From contig CALANS010000149.1 of assembly GCA_937926105.1 (NCBI GenBank), forward strand, positions 14,096-78,095: 64,000 nucleotides of DNA, given 5' to 3'. Made by a program: the position numbers and the translations under genes. The notes beneath the pieces were generated by a model. That model did no database searches, was not told the DNA's origin, and saw nothing but the letters and a program-made list of their open reading frames with translations. Of the stretch, positions 17,429 to 25,797 are shown piece after piece (within the stretch, counting starts at the first letter, position 1; the number at the start of each line of letters is the position of its first letter). Source of the stretch: an uncultured Actinomycetes bacterium. Its GTDB lineage: Bacteria; Actinomycetota; Actinomycetes; Mycobacteriales; Nakamurellaceae.

Positions 17429-20400
17429 TTATCTGGACTGTTCGGCGATGGTCGTTGATGGGTGTTGTGGCCGCGGTGGGTTGCGCTGGTTTCGGCCGAG
17501 TTGGCCGGCTCGCTCAAGGCGGCGGTGGTGGCTGGATCGGACCGCTCGGGCTTGGAGCGTTCGTGCGGCTGGCTCGGAGCCCGTTCGGGCGATGATGGCG
17601 GCGAGGGTGCTGTCGCGGTCGGAGTGTTCGGGTCCGAAAGCCTGGTCGCCGCTGCCGGCCGAGTCGGTCGTGAGGTAGGCATGGTTGGCTGCGGTGCCGC
17701 GGGTCAGCGCCACGTAGAAGGCTTCGCGGGTCATGCGGCTGGTGGCAATCGTGTGGGTGGTGTCGACGGTCATGCCTTGGCAGCGGTGGGCAGTGACGGC
17801 ATAGCCGAGTTCGACATGTTCCGCGACGTAGTCTGCGGGGAGCATGGTTTCTCGCGATGCCGTGCTGGATTGCACTCTCAACGCTCCATCAGGTTGGACG
17901 GCGGTGACGGTGAAGGCAGCGCCGTTCTTGACGAACCCGGACTGGTAGCGGCCGCGGTTGTCGGGGCGCTGCCGGGGTTCGGTGCCGTCGGGGAGGTGGC
18001 GGTCGACGCGGCGGGTGACGATGTGGTCGCCGATCCCGGCGATGGTGCCATCGTAGAGCTGCGCTCCCTTGGGAAGTACGGATCCTTGCTGGATGTTGTC
18101 GGCTCTGGCTCTGAGGTTGAGTGCCTGGACGGTGTCGTTGTCGGCGGCGATCAGAAGACTGTCCAGCCCGGCGTCGCGGTCTGCTTTCCAGGCTGTATAG
18201 GCGGCGTCGATCATCTGCTGGGTGTCGCCGTCGGCGAATCGGCCGTGCTGCTGATATGCGACAAGGGCGGCGGGGTTGCCGTTGCGGAGCTGCAGCGACG
18301 CTGCGGCCTCCCACTCACGGACGGTGCCGTCGGGGCTGCGGAAGCGGTGGATGCCGGTCAGATGGGGCGTGTCGGTCCGGTGCTCGGCGAGCAGTTCGAA
18401 GGTGCCGCCGGCGCCGATGGCCGGCAGCTGGTGGTGGTCGCCGACCAGCAGCAGCTTTGCTCCGGATTCCTTGGCCTGAGCTGCGAGGGCTTCCAGAGTA
18501 TGCAGGTCTGCCATGCCGGCCTCGTCCAGGACGAGGAGTTGGCCGGGGTGCAAGGCCCACCGGTCGTAGCGCTCGACTGCGCGCGCGACCGCGTTGTCGA
18601 TACCGCTGGTGGGTCGACCGGGGGCGGCGCGCCGGTCGCGGCGTGCCTGCAGTTGCTGGATGCGGTCGGCGCGGCCGGCCTGCAGCTTCTGTTGGGCGAG
18701 CCATTGGGCGGTGTTCTCGGCGACGACGGCGATCTCGGTGCCGAGCACCTGGGCGGCGACAGCGGAGGTGGCCAACCCGACCACGGAACCAGGGCCGTGC
18801 TCGGCCTCCCAGACTGCGCGGAGCCCGGCCATGGTGGTGGTCTTGCCGGTACCGGCCGGGCCGACGAGCACGTCGGTGACCCGGCCGGAGGAGCAGACCG
18901 AGCGGACGGCGCCGGCCTGGTCCGGCTGCAGGGTGAGGTCCCGGTCGGGCAACGAGGTGGTGACGATCCGCTCGACGGTCGCTGCAGGCACGGTGGGCGC
19001 GGACATGTCGTCCGTCGCCTGAAGGAGATTGTCTTCGGCGGCGAGGACCTCGGGTGAGGTGAAGACCTCGGGCGGGTCGTAGATGGACCGGCCGGTCGTC
19101 ACGTCCGTCACCGTCGGCGCCTCTGGGGTGGCGGTGGGGTTGAGCAGGACGCTGCGATCCATGGACGCCCGTGTTGCACGGTCGCGGGCGGCGAGAAGCT
19201 CGTCAGCGTTGGTGAAATGGATGCCGGCGGCGCCCATGGCACGGCAGGCCGCGGCGACGAGGTTCCACCGTGACCAGGTGGACCGTTTCGCCTCGACCTC
19301 GTCCAGCGCTGCCGCGGCGAGCTTCTCGACGGTGGCGTCGTCGACGATGGCGGATGTCGTCGCCGGTCTCGGATGGTGGGCTGCGGCGTCGGTAACGTGT
19401 CGCGCCCAATCCCTCGGATCGGCGCCGAGGATCAGCCCGGCCCGGCGAGCCCACTGCTGGGTGTACTCGGCGAGGCTGGTGGCCTTCTTCGGCTGCCGGG
19501 TGGCCAGGGTGGCCTGCTGGCGGATGCGCACCGCCTCGGGCCCGGTGGGCTGCCGGCGGTGCTCGGCGACGAACCCGGCGATGGCGTGGTCCTTGGCGGC
19601 GGTGATCGCCGCGGAGCGTTGGGAGAACTCGGCGATCAGATGGTCGGGGATGTCTGCGAGCTCTCGGCGGGGGTTGCGGTTGCGCCCCCGCAACCGGGTC
19701 TCCCACGCAAGACCGAGGGCGCGGGTGATGTTGTCGGCCAGCAGCAGGTCGTAGGTGTCGGAGTGCGCCACCGCCGCGGCGTACAGCGAGTGGGAGTCCA
19801 GGGTGCGCCACCTGCCGTCGCCGACGGTCTGTGCCCGGTTGGCGACGGTCAGGTGCGAGTGAAGCTGCGGGTCACCTGCGCGGGAGTCGTGGTGGTCGAA
19901 CCCGGCGGCAATCAGACCCTTGACGGGGACGCGGGCTGTCCCGTTGCGGCCGGTGCGGGTCCGGGCAACATCCCGTTCGATCAGTCCGAGGGTGACGCCG
20001 ATCGCCGCGTGATGGGCATCGACAATGGCGCGCTGAACCGACGCATCCGAGAGCGCCCACAGCACCGACACGGACTTGGGCACGGAGAAGGTCAGGTCGA
20101 ACCCGGCCACCGATGCCCGGTTCGGTTTGGCCTTCTCCGTCGCGGTGATTGCGGCGATCTTCGCCTCGCGCACCGCGTCCGGCAGATCGTCGGGCAGTGC
20201 CGTGACTGCGGCGGCGATCCGCTCGGCCAGTGGTGCGCTGGTGGCGTATTCGCGGCCGAGGACGGTGTCGATGACGGGGTCGTGTGCGGCGCCGAACAGC
20301 CGGGCCATCTGCTCCTCGGTGACGATGCTTCCGGCCTTGAGCCCATTGCCATCGGCCAGTCCGTCCAGGCCGTGGCCGAGCCAGATTCCGGCGGGGTAGC

Positions 20401-20542
20401 CGGGGTTGGTGTAGTAGCGGGTCATCGCCTCGCCGGCCCGGTCGGGGGCGTCGCCGCGGGCGGTGTGCCGCATCAGGTACCGGTACCCGGGCCCGGCCGA
20501 CAGTCGCGCGATCGACATCACCATAGTGAGAGGTGGTTCCAT
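17429..20542 (-). CDS. MobF-family conjugative relaxase-helicase (TraA/TrwC-like)
   Basis: About 1037 aa. The N-terminal relaxase domain has the family pattern: Tyr residues near the start (GYRYL, about 20-22), FDLTFSVPKSVSVLWAL (148-164) and the three-His metal site HHDSRAGDPQLHSH (217-230). A RecD2/TraI-type helicase follows, with Walker A VGPAGTGKTTT (560-570), Walker B LVLDEAGM, and the C-terminal VTAHRCQGMTVD and YVALTRG motifs. It should nick oriT, bind the 5-prime end and unwind the transferred strand. Family members begin close to MxSIxxLxAG, so the start is the ATG at 20542, 20524 or 20518. The first lies inside a repeated 30-bp element. Opposite in direction to the transfer operon. 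Confidence 0.93.
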   Translation of the reverse strand: MEPPLTMVMSIARLSAGPGYRYLMRHTARGDAPDRAGEAMTRYYTNPGYPAGIWLGHGLDGLADGNGLKAGSIVTEEQMARLFGAAHDPVIDTVLGREYATSAPLAERIAAAVTALPDDLPDAVREAKIAAITATEKAKPNRASVAGFDLTFSVPKSVSVLWALSDASVQRAIVDAHHAAIGVTLGLIERDVARTRTGRNGTARVPVKGLIAAGFDHHDSRAGDPQLHSHLTVANRAQTVGDGRWRTLDSHSLYAAAVAHSDTYDLLLADNITRALGLAWETRLRGRNRNPRRELADIPDHLIAEFSQRSAAITAAKDHAIAGFVAEHRRQPTGPEAVRIRQQATLATRQPKKATSLAEYTQQWARRAGLILGADPRDWARHVTDAAAHHPRPATTSAIVDDATVEKLAAAALDEVEAKRSTWSRWNLVAAACRAMGAAGIHFTNADELLAARDRATRASMDRSVLLNPTATPEAPTVTDVTTGRSIYDPPEVFTSPEVLAAEDNLLQATDDMSAPTVPAATVERIVTTSLPDRDLTLQPDQAGAVRSVCSSGRVTDVLVGPAGTGKTTTMAGLRAVWEAEHGPGSVVGLATSAVAAQVLGTEIAVVAENTAQWLAQQKLQAGRADRIQQLQARRDRRAAPGRPTSGIDNAVARAVERYDRWALHPGQLLVLDEAGMADLHTLEALAAQAKESGAKLLLVGDHHQLPAIGAGGTFELLAEHRTDTPHLTGIHRFRSPDGTVREWEAAASLQLRNGNPAALVAYQQHGRFADGDTQQMIDAAYTAWKADRDAGLDSLLIAADNDTVQALNLRARADNIQQGSVLPKGAQLYDGTIAGIGDHIVTRRVDRHLPDGTEPRQRPDNRGRYQSGFVKNGAAFTVTAVQPDGALRVQSSTASRETMLPADYVAEHVELGYAVTAHRCQGMTVDTTHTIATSRMTREAFYVALTRGTAANHAYLTTDSAGSGDQAFGPEHSDRDSTLAAIIARTGSEPAARTLQARAVRSSHHRRLERAGQLGRNQRNPPRPQHPSTTIAEQSR

Positions 20543-20557
20543 CGCTGCGCCGTTGAG
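20530..20557 (-). repeat. copy 1 of the dispersed 30-bp leader element (relaxase)
   Basis: Minus strand reads CTCAACGGCGCAGCG then ATGGAACCACCTC. It matches the other three copies (24677, 33633, 53031) at most positions and points toward the relaxase. The internal ATG is in frame with the relaxase (M-E-P-P), and the next ATG (20524) follows 5 nt after the element. Confidence 0.75.
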
Positions 20558-21066
20558 CGTCGGGTTGGGAAGGATTTCTCGGGCCTTTCGATGAGGGCCG
20601 TCGGTCAACCTGTGGTTTGCCCGGGTGGCCGTGCATTCTCGATGCCAGTCGTGTGAATGAAGAATCAAGATCAACACCGGCGTCGGCCGGGCCCGGTGCG
20701 GGAGCGCTCCGCAGGAGCGCAGCCGGCCCGCCGTCGGCCGCGCGTCGGCACCGGGGCCACTGGCGACGGCTGCGGTTGTCGACGGTCTCCGGGTACCGGC
20801 CCGCGGGAGCGTCACTGAAGTCGACGTGGTCTGGCTCATTGAGGTCGGGATCACCGGGGTCGTCACCTCCGGGCGCGTGGGGCCCCACCCCCACCCGGGC
20901 GCGGCGTCGCTCTGCGGGACGGAGTCCTGCACTGTCGTCTCGCGGGCACCCCCCACTTGGGCTCGCGGCCGGCGTTGCTGTCACCGCACCACCCACCCCA
21001 CCAGGCCGGGCGACCGTCACCCCGGTGTGCCCGGCTGTCGTGGTCCTGACTGGATCGCGCCAACCG

Positions 21067-21085
21067 CCGGAGTCTGAAACTCCGG
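21067..21085. repeat. inverted repeat, possible oriT hairpin
   Basis: CCGGAGT (21067-21073) and ACTCCGG (21079-21085) flank CTGAA, giving a perfect 7-bp stem with a 5-nt loop. Located about 500 bp upstream of the relaxase, where a relaxase-binding hairpin could be expected. No nic consensus can be assigned by eye. Confidence 0.4.
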
Positions 21086-21430
21086 AGTCGTTCTCCCGGC
21101 GTCCGGGTTGCGCCTGGTCTCGAACGACGGCGAGCGCAGGGCAGAGATCTCCCCGGAGACTCTGCGGGGCTGAGGCGCGCTCGATCCCTGGCGCGTAGCC
21201 GTGCACCGGCGATAGCCTGGCCGCGCGGGCCCGGTCGAATGCCCACACCGAAGAGTTGGCGTACAGGATGCGAGCCGGCCGCCCTGGAAGGCACTTTGCC
21301 GCAGGTGAGGTTTCCTGGTTTGGCTCGCCGGGCCCGCCCACGATCGCGCAGGTCATCAAATGCTGCCGGTCATGTTTACCGATCAGCCTCCGGCCGCGCG
21401 GTCGCCGTCCGCACCGGTCATCGACGGGGC

Positions 21431-21474
21431 GCAGCGAAACCGCAGTCAAAGCGCAGCCATACCGCAGCGTTGCA
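21431..21474 (+). repeat. 11-bp iteron-like tandem array (A)
   Basis: Four adjacent 11-bp units: GCAGCGAAACC, GCAGTCAAAGC, GCAGCCATACC, GCAGCGTTGCA, so one repeat per helical turn. The same units recur near 23072 and, inverted, at 23160-23192. Non-coding. Typical of initiator- or partition-protein binding arrays. Confidence 0.6.
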
Positions 21475-21732
21475 GGTGGGGACGGGCGCACCGGGATCAA
21501 GGCGGGAGTCCGGGGGATCGGCGCGCTGTCCGGGTGCGGGGTGTGGGCCTGGCCCTCGGTCGCGGTGCGCAGCCCGCGTGCCGGGTGGGCGCTGCTGGAG
21601 GAACCCGTGAATCACGGGCGGGGCGGCGGTTGGTGCTCTCGCTCGGCTGAGCGCGGCGCGTCGCTGCCGTGACGTGGACGCTGCCCATCTGGTCGGGGAT
21701 TGGGCGATGGGCGTGGCCAGCAGCGATGGATG

Positions 21733-21963
21733 TCAGGGCTGTCGGCGTCGGCCTGCGCCGGGTTTGGGCACGAGCGCGTCGGGATGGATGGTGCGGCCGG
21801 TTCGGCGGGCCCAGGCGACGACATCGGCTAGGTGCCAGATGCTGCCCATTGCCAGGACGGCCACGGGCTCGGGGAAGTCGTCGCGCTGGGTGAGTTGGTA
21901 GACGCGGGCGCGGTTGACGGCGAGCAGCCGGGTCAGTTCCTGACTGCCGACCAGTTGCTCCAC
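21733..21963 (-). CDS. AlpA/excisionase-like HTH DNA-binding protein
   Basis: 76 aa from a GTG at 21963. It is a single MerR-type winged-helix domain of the HTH_17/AlpA class: an N-terminal helix-turn-helix (GSQELTRLLAVNRARVYQL) then the wing DFPEPVAVLAMGSIWHLADV. Such proteins act as excisionases or as regulators of plasmid genes. Divergent from the gene at 22092 across an AT-rich region with three direct repeats and a palindrome, so it probably binds there. Confidence 0.8.
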   Translation of the reverse strand: MEQLVGSQELTRLLAVNRARVYQLTQRDDFPEPVAVLAMGSIWHLADVVAWARRTGRTIHPDALVPKPGAGRRRQP

Positions 21964-21974
21964 CCCACGAGCAT

Positions 21975-22060
21975 AGACATATGCATAGAGCTTGGCACGA
22001 TCCCATCGCTATAGACACTTGCATACTAGGCATGTGCGTAGTATGGTAGACATATGGATA
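21975..22060. promoter_or_regulatory. divergent promoter region with three 14-bp direct repeats
   Basis: TAGACATATGCATA (21975-21988), TAGACACTTGCATA (22012-22025) and TAGACATATGGATA (22047-22060) recur at 37- and 35-bp spacing in the most AT-rich stretch of this area. It lies between the AlpA-like gene and the divergent gene at 22092. Best read as operator sites for the AlpA-like protein or another regulator. Confidence 0.65.
22022..22045. repeat. palindrome CATACTA-N10-TAGTATG
   Basis: Perfect 7-bp arms at 22022-22028 and 22039-22045, overlapping the middle direct repeat of the divergent promoter region. Likely dimeric repressor site. Confidence 0.55.
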
Positions 22061-22091
22061 GGGCAAGCGTTGCGGGCGGGGGTGAGCGGCG

Positions 22092-22532
22092 GTGACGATC
22101 ACGCAGCACATCACCGCGACCGTCGCCCTGGCCGGCGAGCAGTCGGTGTCGCTGGACGCGCACGGCACGGGCGGGGCCGGGTCGCTGATCACGGTGACGG
22201 TCGGGTCGGTGGCGGTGTGGCTGCACGACCGGCGGGCCGCGAACTGCTACTCGCAGGCCTGGCTGGACGGGGTCGCGGCGGAGGCCCGCTGCTACCTGCC
22301 CGCCGCCGAGAAGATCCGGGTCGGGCAGAGCGCCGCCTGCTACCCGGTGCTCGCGGTGCACGCCAACGGCTGGGACCGGCATGCCGCGACCTACAACCCG
22401 GCCCGGCATGAACTGGTCCTCGCGGTGGGTTACCTGCGGTGGGTGGTGCTGGACCGGACCGCCTATGACGTGCAGGCCGCGGCGTGGCGCCGGGTGCGGG
22501 ACCTGGCCACGGTGATCCTGCCGCCGCACTGA
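22092..22532 (+). CDS. hypothetical plasmid protein
   Basis: 146 aa from a GTG at 22092 with a GC-rich purine stretch upstream. Beta-rich N-terminal half (ITATVALAGEQSVSLDAHG) and an aromatic central part (WLDGVAAEARCYLP). No family recognised. First plus-strand gene after the repeated operators, so likely regulated there. Confidence 0.65.
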   Translation: MTITQHITATVALAGEQSVSLDAHGTGGAGSLITVTVGSVAVWLHDRRAANCYSQAWLDGVAAEARCYLPAAEKIRVGQSAACYPVLAVHANGWDRHAATYNPARHELVLAVGYLRWVVLDRTAYDVQAAAWRRVRDLATVILPPH

Positions 22533-22595
22533 ACCCGCGCCTGCCTTCTCGGCAGCGGCCGGCGACCACCGGTCTCGGCGCCCCCTCTCGGCCGG

Positions 22596-22604
22596 TTATC
22601 CACA
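22596..22604 (+). promoter_or_regulatory. perfect DnaA box
   Basis: TTATCCACA, the consensus DnaA-binding nonamer, in the intergenic gap between 22532 and 22666. A second near-match (CTGTCCACA) starts at 22615. It sits between two iteron-like arrays, which together suggest a replication origin. Confidence 0.55.
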
Positions 22605-22665
22605 GCGCCGCAGTCTGTCCACACCGCCCCCGGATGCTTGGGCACGGCTGGGCAGGGCTTGTTGC

Positions 22666-22956
22666 ATGCCGGTCATGGGTACCTCGCACGGGCCTTTCAC
22701 CGTCACGGTCGACGGGGCGGCCCATTCCGCTGGTGACGCCGCCGCGGCGGCGTCGCGGCTGCATGAAGTGATCGCCGCCAGGGCGGCCGAACGGCCGTCC
22801 CGGCCGGTGCGGTGGCGGATCGACGGACCGCGCGGCGGAGCGCTGTGGGGGCAGGTGGCGCTGCCCGAGCCTGACCCCGGGTGGCTGCGCTGGTGGATCG
22901 AGGCGATCGCGGCGGAGTTGGGGTCGTTCGCCTATCTGGACGGGCCGGTGCGGTGA
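22666..22956 (+). CDS. hypothetical small protein
   Basis: 96 aa (an ATG at 22675 is an alternative). Contains VTVDGAAHSAGDAAAAASRL and a C-terminal helix WLRWWIEAIAAELGSFAYL. No family recognised. Lies between the DnaA box and the second iteron group. Confidence 0.55.
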   Translation: MPVMGTSHGPFTVTVDGAAHSAGDAAAAASRLHEVIAARAAERPSRPVRWRIDGPRGGALWGQVALPEPDPGWLRWWIEAIAAELGSFAYLDGPVR

Positions 22957-23071
22957 TGTCGTCCACCCCGCGAAGCGCGGCAAGGACGGTGCGGGCCTCG
23001 GTGGTCGGCGTCGCCGCCGGCGATTGTCACCGATGTTTCTTCAAGATTCTTTTCCCGGCCGGGTGCGGGGC

Positions 23072-23093
23072 GCAGCCAAACCGTAGCGTCGCA
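23072..23093 (+). repeat. iteron-like units (B), direct orientation
   Basis: GCAGCCAAACC followed by GTAGCGTCGCA, matching units of array A (21431-21474). Non-coding. Confidence 0.45.
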
Positions 23094-23159
23094 GGTCAGC
23101 GCCCGCGGACTCGTCGTCGGGGACCGGGATGGCTGCGGGGCGCACCGGCCGTCGGCTGC

Positions 23160-23192
23160 GCTTTCGCTGCGCTTTGGCTGCGGTTTCGCTGC
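23160..23192 (-). repeat. iteron-like array (C), inverted orientation
   Basis: Three contiguous 11-bp units on the plus strand, GCTTTCGCTGC, GCTTTGGCTGC and GGTTTCGCTGC, are reverse complements of array A units. Read on the minus strand the array reproduces about 31 of 32 bp of array A. It ends 23 bp before the next gene. Confidence 0.6.
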
Positions 23193-23215
23193 GCCCGGTT
23201 TGTTGGCTGCCGGCC

Positions 23216-24058
23216 ATGAACAGCACACCCGAAGACAGCAACACCATGGCGTTCCACCGCCGGGTGGGATGGGCCGCCGCGTTCGCCTCGACCGACCCGG
23301 CGCAGCAGTGGGCGGCGGCGTGTTCGGTCGCGGGCGCGATCACCGCGGGCGACGCCTGGGTGGACTCAACCGCACTGCACGAGGCGGCGTGCGGCGCGTG
23401 GGACGCGGTGCGCCGCCGCACGGGCTCCGACCCGGTCGCCGCCGCTGTCGGCGGCGCCCGCCGCGCCCTGTACTGGGAGCGGCAGGCCCGTTCCCGGCTG
23501 ATACCACCGGCATCGCTGGGCGTGCACCGGTGGCGGGCGCAACGCGCGCAGCCCGATCCGGACGCCGGCCGACTGGTCCCGATTGCCGTGCTCCGGCCCC
23601 TCGCGGCCGACGCCCACGGCAGGCCCGGGCCGGAGTCGTCGCGCGCTGCGACATGGCTGGCCGGTCTGCTGGGCGAGGCGGGCTGGCCATGGCCGGTGCC
23701 CGCGACGGATGCGGTCCGAGACGCGATCGACGCGGTCGTCTCGCACGGCCGCGACCGCGGCGCCGCTCGGCTGCTGGAGATCGACGCCGACCTGACCGTG
23801 CCGGTGGCAGACGGGCTCGTGCTGTTGGCGGCCGGGTCGCGCCGCCGGGGACGGCGGTCCTGGCCCGGCGGGGTGTGGCTGCACGCCCACCTCGGCCCAG
23901 ACGTGGCGGCCGACGATCCGGGCCTGCGGGCCCTGATCGGGGCCGTCACCGCCGGCCGCCGCACCCGACCCGCCCTGCTGGCCGGCGCCGCCTTCCACCA
24001 ACGCACTGAGAACGGCGCGGCGATGCCGGTGGAACGAGCCGAGGCGATCGCATCATGA
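23216..24058 (+). CDS. hypothetical plasmid protein
   Basis: 280 aa from the ATG at 23216; the frame is open further upstream but that part is the iteron array. Trp/Ala-rich, mainly helical (HRRVGWAAAFASTDPAQQW), with no motif I recognise. Its stop overlaps the start of the next gene as ATGA. Its position directly after the iterons makes it a candidate replication or maintenance protein, on context only. Confidence 0.65.
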   Translation: MNSTPEDSNTMAFHRRVGWAAAFASTDPAQQWAAACSVAGAITAGDAWVDSTALHEAACGAWDAVRRRTGSDPVAAAVGGARRALYWERQARSRLIPPASLGVHRWRAQRAQPDPDAGRLVPIAVLRPLAADAHGRPGPESSRAATWLAGLLGEAGWPWPVPATDAVRDAIDAVVSHGRDRGAARLLEIDADLTVPVADGLVLLAAGSRRRGRRSWPGGVWLHAHLGPDVAADDPGLRALIGAVTAGRRTRPALLAGAAFHQRTENGAAMPVERAEAIAS

Positions 24059-24672
24059 CCGAATCGATCGCGGGATCGAACTCCCGCTCCGGCAGGGCAG
24101 CGCTGGACGTGCTGTCCGCCGCGGTGTGGTCCTCCAAGGACGCGGACCGGATGCTGGCGAGGCTGCGCCCGGCCGACTTCCACCCCCTGGACGACACGAT
24201 CGCCGCTGCTGTCCTTCACCTGCGCCGCCGCGGCATCACCTGGGACGAGCCGACTCCGGTGGTGAACGCTCTGCGCGAGTCTCAGCAGCTGTGGCACGAC
24301 CGTCACGACTCCGGGAAGTTTGGGCTGCCCGAGGTCGACACCCCGATCGAGGACCTGGTGGACCCGGACCGGACGCCGCTGCGCTTCGCCGGCCGAGCCT
24401 TGCAGACCTGCCGCATCTACGACGTGGTGCGTCACATCCCGACCACCGATGTCGACACCGCTGCCACAGCGGTGGGAGCCGGCCGGCGGCGCGAGGTGTC
24501 CGAGGCCACCATGCGCACCGTCCACCGGATCCTCACTCAACCCGGTGACTCGACGCGGGCAGAGCGGCAAGAGGCGATCGGCCGGGTTCTGCGTGGCTAC
24601 CGCCGCGACATGAACGCTCGCCACCTGTACCCGGCGAGCGCGCGGCACGACACGAAAAGTGCCGGCCGATGA
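24055..24672 (+). CDS. protein with DnaB N-terminal-like domain
   Basis: 205 aa. The first 80 or so residues (LDVLSAAVWSSKDADRMLAR, RPADFHPLDDTIAAAV) follow the pattern of the DnaB helicase N-terminal domain, which docks primase or helicase partners; no helicase domain is present. The C-terminal half is basic. Coupled to the preceding gene by ATGA. It may be a helicase-recruiting replication accessory protein; the assignment is by pattern only. Confidence 0.6.
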   Translation: MTESIAGSNSRSGRAALDVLSAAVWSSKDADRMLARLRPADFHPLDDTIAAAVLHLRRRGITWDEPTPVVNALRESQQLWHDRHDSGKFGLPEVDTPIEDLVDPDRTPLRFAGRALQTCRIYDVVRHIPTTDVDTAATAVGAGRRREVSEATMRTVHRILTQPGDSTRAERQEAIGRVLRGYRRDMNARHLYPASARHDTKSAGR

Positions 24673-24676
24673 ACCG

Positions 24677-24706
24677 GTCAACGGCGCGGCGATGGCACCA
24701 CCTACC
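24677..24706 (+). repeat. copy 2 of the dispersed 30-bp leader element (transfer operon)
   Basis: Reads GTCAACGGCGCGGCG then ATGGCACCACCTACC. It is followed by a 7-bp hairpin (GGCCGGC 24714-24720 with GCCGGCC 24729-24735) and at once by the GGGAGG ribosome site (24736-24741) of the gene at 24752. The internal ATG (24692) is in frame with that gene. Confidence 0.75.
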
Positions 24707-24751
24707 AGCAGAGGGCCGGCCCGAGCGCGCCGGCCGGGAGGCGAGCGAGCA

Positions 24752-25075
24752 ATGAACGCGGTGAACAAGGTGTGGGCCGAACTGCTGCTGCGCGACGGCA
24801 GCGGGCCGCTCTCGGGCGGGGATTCGGTGACGATCCCCGGCCTGGCCCGCTTCAAGGGCATCGTCGCCGCACTGGTGCCGTTCGCCCTGGTGGGCTGCGT
24901 GCTGGCGGTGATAGTCGGGGCGGCGGTGTGGGCGCTGGGCGGGTTCACCAACTCCCCGCACCGTGCCACCGCCGGCAAGACGACCGTGCTGTGGGCGCTG
25001 GTCGCCGCGGTGATCATCGGCGCCGCCGGGTTCATCGTCGGCTGGGCCCACACCCAGGGCACCACCATCAGCTGA
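24752..25075 (+). CDS. small two-helix membrane protein of the transfer operon
   Basis: 107 aa from the ATG at 24752 with GGGAGG upstream; an ATG at 24692 inside the leader element would add 20 residues. Two long hydrophobic helices (VAALVPFALVGCVLAVIVGA and VLWALVAAVIIGAAGFIVGW) match the size and layout of DUF6112/VirB2-like small T4SS proteins of Actinobacteria. First gene of the long transfer operon. Probably a membrane or pilin-like T4SS subunit. Confidence 0.7.
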   Translation: MNAVNKVWAELLLRDGSGPLSGGDSVTIPGLARFKGIVAALVPFALVGCVLAVIVGAAVWALGGFTNSPHRATAGKTTVLWALVAAVIIGAAGFIVGWAHTQGTTIS

Positions 25076-25089
25076 CAGGGGGCATCGCC

Positions 25090-25797
25090 ATGGCCATTTT
25101 CGTCGTGCGGCGCCGGCACCGGCTGCTGTATCTGGTGCTAGCGATCCTCGCGTTCTCCACCTGGGGTCTGTGGCTCGCCCACACCGGCCGCGCCACCGAC
25201 TACAGCGACACCGCCGCGCTGGGTGCGGCAGCAACGGCGGTGACGAATACCCCTGCTGCTGTCGCGCCTGCCGCAGACTCGACCGTCCTCGCGTCGAGGT
25301 CTACGGCGATCGGGGCTTCTGCGACGTCGCGAGTCGGGTCGTCGTCGGGGCTGGCGGGGATCGCGGACCCGGCTGTGTTCGCCCGCCGCGTCGCCGCCGT
25401 CCTGCTGTCCTACGACACCGGCACCGACTTCGCCGCACGCACCGCCTCGGTGATGGCGGTCGCGGCGCTGCCACCGCTGGGCAATCCCGCCGAGCTCACC
25501 ACCGATCTCGCCCGCTACACCCCCAAGCCAGCGGCCGGTGGCGGCGAGTCAGTGCGATTCGTCGCCGACCGGGTCACGGTCTCGGCGTGGGCCGCAGCCC
25601 GGATCGCACAGTTGCACCTGCCCGACGGGTCGTTCGGCGTCGATGTCACCGGCCGGCAGACCATCACCCAGCCAGGAACGGCGGCGGTGACGGTGTCGGT
25701 GACCCTGGGCATCACCGGGGCCTGCCCGCCGGCGTTGGCGCAGTGCGAGCTGGACCGGGTGTTCCCGCAGACCGTGCGGCAGGAGTTGGACCGGTGA
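25090..25797 (+). CDS. bitopic T4SS component, possibly VirB8/TcpC-like
   Basis: 235 aa. One N-terminal membrane helix (LLYLVLAILAFSTWGLWLAH), a low-complexity linker, then an extracytoplasmic domain with the layout of NTF2-fold VirB8/TcpC proteins, ending in a Cys pair (GACPPALAQCELD). Start at the ATG at 25090 with AGGGGG upstream. Stop overlaps the next gene as GTGA. The family assignment is inferred from topology and position. Confidence 0.65.
   Translation: MAIFVVRRRHRLLYLVLAILAFSTWGLWLAHTGRATDYSDTAALGAAATAVTNTPAAVAPAADSTVLASRSTAIGASATSRVGSSSGLAGIADPAVFARRVAAVLLSYDTGTDFAARTASVMAVAALPPLGNPAELTTDLARYTPKPAAGGGESVRFVADRVTVSAWAAARIAQLHLPDGSFGVDVTGRQTITQPGTAAVTVSVTLGITGACPPALAQCELDRVFPQTVRQELDR

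Larger units (their letters stand above)
20558..21732. other. long non-coding region upstream of the relaxase; candidate oriT zone
   Basis: About 1.2 kb without a supported gene: the open frames are shadows with Arg/Pro-rich content. It contains a short AT-richer patch near 20645-20680, an inverted repeat at 21067-21085, a second GC-rich one (CCCCG at 21151-21155 and CGGGG at 21165-21169) and an iteron-like array at 21431-21474. MobF oriT sites usually lie beside the relaxase gene, so this is the likeliest place for it. Confidence 0.45.

Noticed and set aside
17462..19057. 531-codon plus-strand open frame
   Set aside because: Antisense to the relaxase helicase domain. The Gly/Val-rich composition is the mirror of a high-GC gene, with no ribosome site or family motif.
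23041..25119. 692-codon minus-strand open frame
   Set aside because: Runs through the iteron array and antisense to three coupled plus-strand genes; low-complexity Arg/Ala/Pro content.
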